Below, one piece after another: positions 5,353 through 8,641 of a DNA stretch of 8,641 bases; the stretch's first letter is position 1, and each line of letters begins with the position of its first letter. A program made the translations under genes and the position numbers. This DNA comes from Thermoplasmata archaeon (GTDB lineage: Archaea > Thermoplasmatota > Thermoplasmata > Thermoplasmatales > GCA-001856825): NCBI GenBank assembly GCA_021793855.1, contig JAJYRY010000040.1:1-8641 (forward strand), in the 5' to 3' direction. The notes below the pieces were generated by a model that was not told where the DNA came from, made no database searches, and saw only the letters and a list, made by a program, of their open reading frames with translations.

Positions 5353-6618
5353 ATGCAAAAGTACGATCTGTTGATCGTTGGGGCTGGCGTGACTGGTCTA
5401 TCGTCAGCTTATCACATAAAGAAGGACAATCCTGACCTGAATATCTGTATTGTTGACAAATGGAGCACCTACGCCCAGGGGAATACGGCAAAAAGCGATG
5501 CAGCATTCAGAGATGTTTTCACCTCTGATACCAACTACAAACTAGCCTCCTCGTCAATATCGTTTTACAAATCTATCCAGGAAGGTGGATTCAATCTGGG
5601 GATGCATTTTAACGGCTACCTCTTTCTAATGGATGAAAGGAATTTAAAATCGATGGCTGTACAAAGTCTCTTGAAGAGGGTGAAATCTAAGGTCATAAGC
5701 AGGGAGGAAATTTCTGAGTTAGGGATTAAAACTGACACCGATCCAGAGGCAGCTAAAATAATGGGATTAAAGAATATAGATGGTGGCTTCGTAGGGGAGA
5801 ACTGTGGTATAATGGAGCCTGACTTGCTTGCATCCTATTACGTCAAGGAGCTGGAGAATATGGGAGGAGTTGAATTCAGGTACAACACCAACGTAACAAG
5901 ATTAAACCTCTCCCCGCGTACGAAGTTAAATTTCCCTGGTGAGCCATTCATTTGGCAGGATAAGATCATCGAGTCCATTGAGACAAAATCCAGTGAATTA
6001 TTTGCTGATCATTTCCTGCTTGCAACAGATGTCTGGACCAGCGACCTTACCAGTCCTCTAGGAATAGACCCATTCACTCAACCAAAGAAGGTACAGGTAT
6101 TCCAGGTGCAGAGTAATGGTATCGTTGAAATGATGAAGAAAAAAGTAACCGGTGAAGAAGACATATTCCCTTTCACGATCCTTCCAGGTCCGTCTATTGA
6201 TCTCAGACCAGATCCTAAATCAAGGACTTTCTGGGTCTCATATAGCGAGGGAATAGGAAGAGGATTCTCCCTGGAGGAGAACCCGACGGCTGAGGCAGAC
6301 TATTACTCAAACAATCTATACCCAGTGCTAAGGGAATACATTCCCGCATTCGAGGATGCGAGGATCATGTCTAGTTGGGCCGGGTACTACTCAATGAACA
6401 ACATGGACGGAACATATGTTCTTGAGAGGAACATGAACCTCTCAGTTGTAACTGGCAGCAGTGGCAGTGGTATTATGAAGGCAGATGCGGCAGGCAGACT
6501 TGCATCTTCACTTTACTCTGGAAAGGAAAAGGCGAAATTATACGGTGGTGCTGAAATCAGAGTTGCAGACTTAGGTATCACAACCAGAAGGGTGGATCAG
6601 GAAACTCTCATAATCTGA
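5353..6618 (+). CDS. FAD-dependent amine/amino-acid oxidoreductase (DAO family)
   Basis: From ATG 5353 the protein has 421 residues. It opens with MQKYDLLIVGAGVTG, the Rossmann FAD-binding GxGxxG (residues 10-15), with acidic D35 at the end of the second strand (VDKW). Next comes GNTAKSDAAFRDVF (43-56), the sarcosine-oxidase-like substrate/FAD loop. The C-terminal SGSGIMKADAAG (370-381) is the second FAD signature of PF01266. The family oxidises C-N bonds in D-amino acids, sarcosine, glycine or proline derivatives; the substrate cannot be read here. ATG 5281, overlapping the previous stop, would add 24 residues (MTEGSYPINHLIDS and on) absent from most relatives. I prefer 5353, which has GGTG (5346-5349) just before it and the normal spacing to the Rossmann strand, but initiation at 5281 by coupling is possible. 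The upstream gene encodes an imine reductase, which suggests a linked oxidation/reduction step. Confidence 0.83.
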   Translation: MQKYDLLIVGAGVTGLSSAYHIKKDNPDLNICIVDKWSTYAQGNTAKSDAAFRDVFTSDTNYKLASSSISFYKSIQEGGFNLGMHFNGYLFLMDERNLKSMAVQSLLKRVKSKVISREEISELGIKTDTDPEAAKIMGLKNIDGGFVGENCGIMEPDLLASYYVKELENMGGVEFRYNTNVTRLNLSPRTKLNFPGEPFIWQDKIIESIETKSSELFADHFLLATDVWTSDLTSPLGIDPFTQPKKVQVFQVQSNGIVEMMKKKVTGEEDIFPFTILPGPSIDLRPDPKSRTFWVSYSEGIGRGFSLEENPTAEADYYSNNLYPVLREYIPAFEDARIMSSWAGYYSMNNMDGTYVLERNMNLSVVTGSSGSGIMKADAAGRLASSLYSGKEKAKLYGGAEIRVADLGITTRRVDQETLII

Positions 6619-6665
6619 GAATCTACATACCACAAAGGATATTCACACTACTGTCATTCGACGAT

Positions 6666-7649
6666 ATGCCATTATTGAATAGGAAGTTGCCTTTTGAAGT
6701 GAAGAAATTCACAATTAACGGCAGAAGCTTGAAGGGAAACTTACCCAATGATCCAGAGGAAAGAGAGGTCATCGTTCTGGAAAGGAACGTTAATGACAAA
6801 ACCCCAGCACTTATAGGATTAGCAGGATTCTTCGGAAGTTCCGTGAGTTTTCTCAACAGGTCCTACAGCAGTCATGATTTTTTTCGTGCAATGGAAAGGA
6901 TTTCTGAGAGGAAGTCTAGTTCATTCCTTATATTTCTGCCAGATACGATGACATCCTACTTCGGCAACCAGTATGTGAATTCGACTGCAGTAGGCAATTA
7001 TGAGGATTTCATAGTTAAGGACGTGCTAAATTTCATAAACAGTAAATATGGTAGGAGAAAGGTTGGTCTGTTCGGGAAATCCTCGGGTGGCTTTGGATCA
7101 TACAATCTCGCATCAAGACATCCCGAAATTTTCGACGGTTTCATAGATGTTTCTGGCGATTCAGGGTTTGAGTACTGCTATCTTAAGGACTTTCCAGATG
7201 CTATCTCTCAGCTGGAAGGTACGACAATCAAAAAGTTTATGAAACATTTCAATGAAAAACCACGCCCAAACAATTCTGAACTTGGTACGATGAATACGAT
7301 TGCGATGTCTGCCTTCTATTCTCCAAATGGAAGTAAAGGAGTAGGGTTCGACCTTCCATTCAGCACTAAGTACCATACATTTAGAGAAGATATCTGGGGG
7401 AAGTGGTTGGAATTTGATCCGTTAAGGAACATAGAAGAAAGGATTGAAAACATTAGGGACCAGAAAGTGATACTTCAGGTAGGAAAGAGGGACGAATTTT
7501 CCATTAACATTGGCATGAAAGGGATGAGCAAGCTCTTGACAAAGAATAAGATTAGGCACGAATACAAGGAGTATGACGAAGGACATTTTGGAATAGAGTA
7601 TCTCTATGAGGATTCCATACCATCATTGATAGATGCACTTCTAGACTGA
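6666..7649 (+). CDS. Alpha/beta hydrolase, esterase-D-like (PF00756)
   Basis: The 327-residue protein carries a full serine hydrolase triad. The nucleophile is S139 in GKSSGGFG (137-144), inside the esterase-D-like context LFGKSSGGFGSYNLASRHPE; the acid is D276 in VGKRDEF; and the base is H307 in DEGHFGIEY. GNYEDFIVKDVLNFI (110-124) is the conserved helix before the nucleophile strand in this family, and GFFGSS (54-59) probably contributes to the oxyanion hole. No signal peptide is present, so it should be cytoplasmic. It follows the FAD oxidoreductase by 47 bases with no clear promoter or ribosome binding site, and is probably part of the same transcript. Natural substrates of such proteins include carboxyl esters, S-formylglutathione and acyl conjugates. 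Here it may release the amine or amino acid handled by the two upstream enzymes, but that is inference. The in-frame codons before ATG 6666 give no better start. Confidence 0.8.
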   Translation: MPLLNRKLPFEVKKFTINGRSLKGNLPNDPEEREVIVLERNVNDKTPALIGLAGFFGSSVSFLNRSYSSHDFFRAMERISERKSSSFLIFLPDTMTSYFGNQYVNSTAVGNYEDFIVKDVLNFINSKYGRRKVGLFGKSSGGFGSYNLASRHPEIFDGFIDVSGDSGFEYCYLKDFPDAISQLEGTTIKKFMKHFNEKPRPNNSELGTMNTIAMSAFYSPNGSKGVGFDLPFSTKYHTFREDIWGKWLEFDPLRNIEERIENIRDQKVILQVGKRDEFSINIGMKGMSKLLTKNKIRHEYKEYDEGHFGIEYLYEDSIPSLIDALLD

Positions 7650-7679
7650 TTGTGTTGGCGGAAGGTATCAAGTCAATAA

Positions 7680-8114
7680 TCACGAATATTTGTCCATCAG
7701 TTCATTGAGTTTTTTCAGCGTTTCCTTCAGTTCAGTAAGGTCTTCTTTAGTCATATTCCTGAATAAAGATTCGATGCTCCTGTTCTTCAGTTTTTCCATC
7801 TCCCTGCACTTTTCCATTCCCTTTGCAGTAAGATTGACCACGTAGCTCCTCCTGTCTGGTCCCCTCTTCCTCTTTACCAATTTGAGGTCCTCAAGAATGT
7901 CTACGGAAGCCGTTATTAATGCATTTGATAAACCTGTGGAGTCAGAAAGGTCACTCATTGTCTGTTCACCTGAGCTCTCACAGATCTTGTTCAGGACGTA
8001 GAATTCACTTGATTTTAGATCCTTCAGGTTCGCATTGATCTCTTCCAGTATCTTTCTCCTCAGTTTTCTGAGCGACGTCAGCTGGTCAAGTATCATCGCG
8101 TATTCGTTCTTCAT
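7680..8114 (-). CDS. MarR-family transcriptional regulator
   Basis: The 144-residue protein has the MarR layout: an N-terminal helix for dimerisation (about 1-30), a winged helix (about 35-100) and two long C-terminal helices (about 96-143). The HTH is TMSDLSDSTGLSNALITASVD (split around residues 52-72). The wing is KRKRGPDRRSYVVNLT (81-96), with the characteristic D-R-R. LTAKG (95-99) after the wing is also typical. It probably represses the efflux operon it belongs to, and a small toxic ligand would release it. Start ATG 8114 shares a base with the stop of the exporter gene (TAATG), with GGGAG 7-11 bases upstream, so translation is coupled. Its 3' end converges on the hydrolase gene with a gap of 30 bases. 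The operator would lie outside the window, upstream of the exporter. Confidence 0.88.
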   Translation of the reverse strand: MKNEYAMILDQLTSLRKLRRKILEEINANLKDLKSSEFYVLNKICESSGEQTMSDLSDSTGLSNALITASVDILEDLKLVKRKRGPDRRSYVVNLTAKGMEKCREMEKLKNRSIESLFRNMTKEDLTELKETLKKLNELMDKYS

Positions 8115-8641
8115 TACTTGCTCCCATGGCCAGGTGATGGATCATTGCTTGGGCTTTCGACGTTTTTCTTAATGTCCTTCTTAATAGCTTCCTTACCGTT
8201 AGTGTACCCCTCACCATGGACATATCTTCCGCCACTGAGGGCAGAAAGAATTGCCCCTGCCACTGACATCGCTATGGCGACGTAAAGCGAATCCCTTAGA
8301 CCAATAATGAACGATGGCCCTATGGAATTTGGGAAGAACGTAAGTGACATCAGGGATTTTAGTGCAGCTGGAGGTATCAGGTTCAGCATGGATGCAGGGA
8401 AACTGGCAGCAGGATTAATTCCTAGAAATGCAGCAAACAAGGCTCCGGAAGGGGGAATCTGGGATATTGCTGAAGCTATTGATTGAGGCAGACCTATAGA
8501 TAAAGATGTTTGATAAAGCGATGCAGGAAGTTTGTCTGAGAATATTGTTATGGCTATTGAGAAGAATACGGCCATACTTATTGTCTGTCCTATGTTATTG
8601 AATGTAGTCCTCATACCGCTCCCTGCTCCTCTGCTCTCTTC
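8114..8641 (-). CDS. DHA2-type (14-helix) MFS drug exporter, C-terminal part; start lies outside the window
   Basis: The frame is open to the right edge, so this is a 3' fragment of a larger gene (family length about 450-550 residues), of which about 175 residues are seen. Read from the edge it begins ESRGAGSGMRTTFNNIGQTIS, which matches the conserved segment before a late membrane helix in EmrB/QacA-type exporters. The ATG at 8614 is therefore internal, not the real start. Helices are visible at QTISMAVFFSIAITIF, at GALFAAFLGI and near the end (LYVAIAMSVAGAILSAL, the last helix). A hydrophilic, probably cytoplasmic tail of about 35 residues follows, rich in Lys, Ser, Pro and Gly. The protein should export hydrophobic or toxic compounds using the proton gradient. 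It overlaps the marR-type gene by one base, forming an exporter-regulator operon. Confidence 0.83.
   Translation of the reverse strand, partial: EESRGAGSGMRTTFNNIGQTISMAVFFSIAITIFSDKLPASLYQTSLSIGLPQSIASAISQIPPSGALFAAFLGINPAASFPASMLNLIPPAALKSLMSLTFFPNSIGPSFIIGLRDSLYVAIAMSVAGAILSALSGGRYVHGEGYTNGKEAIKKDIKKNVESPSNDPSPGHGSK

Noticed and set aside
4495..5506. Several minus-strand open frames of 60-99 codons.
   Set aside because: They lie antisense to the well-supported reductase and oxidoreductase genes and show no family features.

Overview
The window looks like chromosomal DNA from a euryarchaeon, most likely one of the Thermoplasmata. Three things suggest this. Two genes carry archaeal type IV pilin N-termini (AVSPVIATILMVAVTV and AVSEVVGTILILAITV). 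Promoters look like archaeal TATA boxes, several of them about 26 bases before an ATG, as expected for leaderless mRNAs. Genes inside operons overlap or are tightly packed. The species cannot be named from the sequence. No tRNA, rRNA, CRISPR array or intact insertion sequence was seen.

Left part (1-2790), all on the minus strand: the start of a pilin-like gene running off the left edge, a 97-residue membrane protein, and two tandem paralogues of about 310-318 residues. Each paralogue combines an N-terminal Cys/His zinc-finger-like module, a winged-helix-like module and a long C-terminal beta-rich domain. The upstream paralogue has a strong TATA box with a perfect 17-base palindrome just upstream of it, and a 55-codon open frame leads into its start codon. 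This is the least explained part of the window.

Middle (2790-3754): about 950 bases with no intact gene of normal size. It holds two strong inverted repeats near 2861-2948, possibly a small RNA and terminator, a 40-codon Cys-rich open frame, and broken coding-like frames at 3369-3691 that look like a decayed gene.

Right part (3755-8641): a complete type IV pilin gene with its own TATA box and ribosome binding site, then a plus-strand cluster of an ornithine cyclodeaminase/mu-crystallin family imine reductase, a DAO-type FAD amine/amino-acid oxidoreductase and an esterase-D-like alpha/beta hydrolase. The first two probably act on the same amino or imino acid chemistry. Converging on this cluster from the right edge is a minus-strand pair: the C-terminal part of a 14-helix (DHA2-type) MFS exporter, whose start lies outside the window, overlapping by one base with a MarR-family repressor gene. 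That arrangement is typical of a self-regulated drug-efflux operon.
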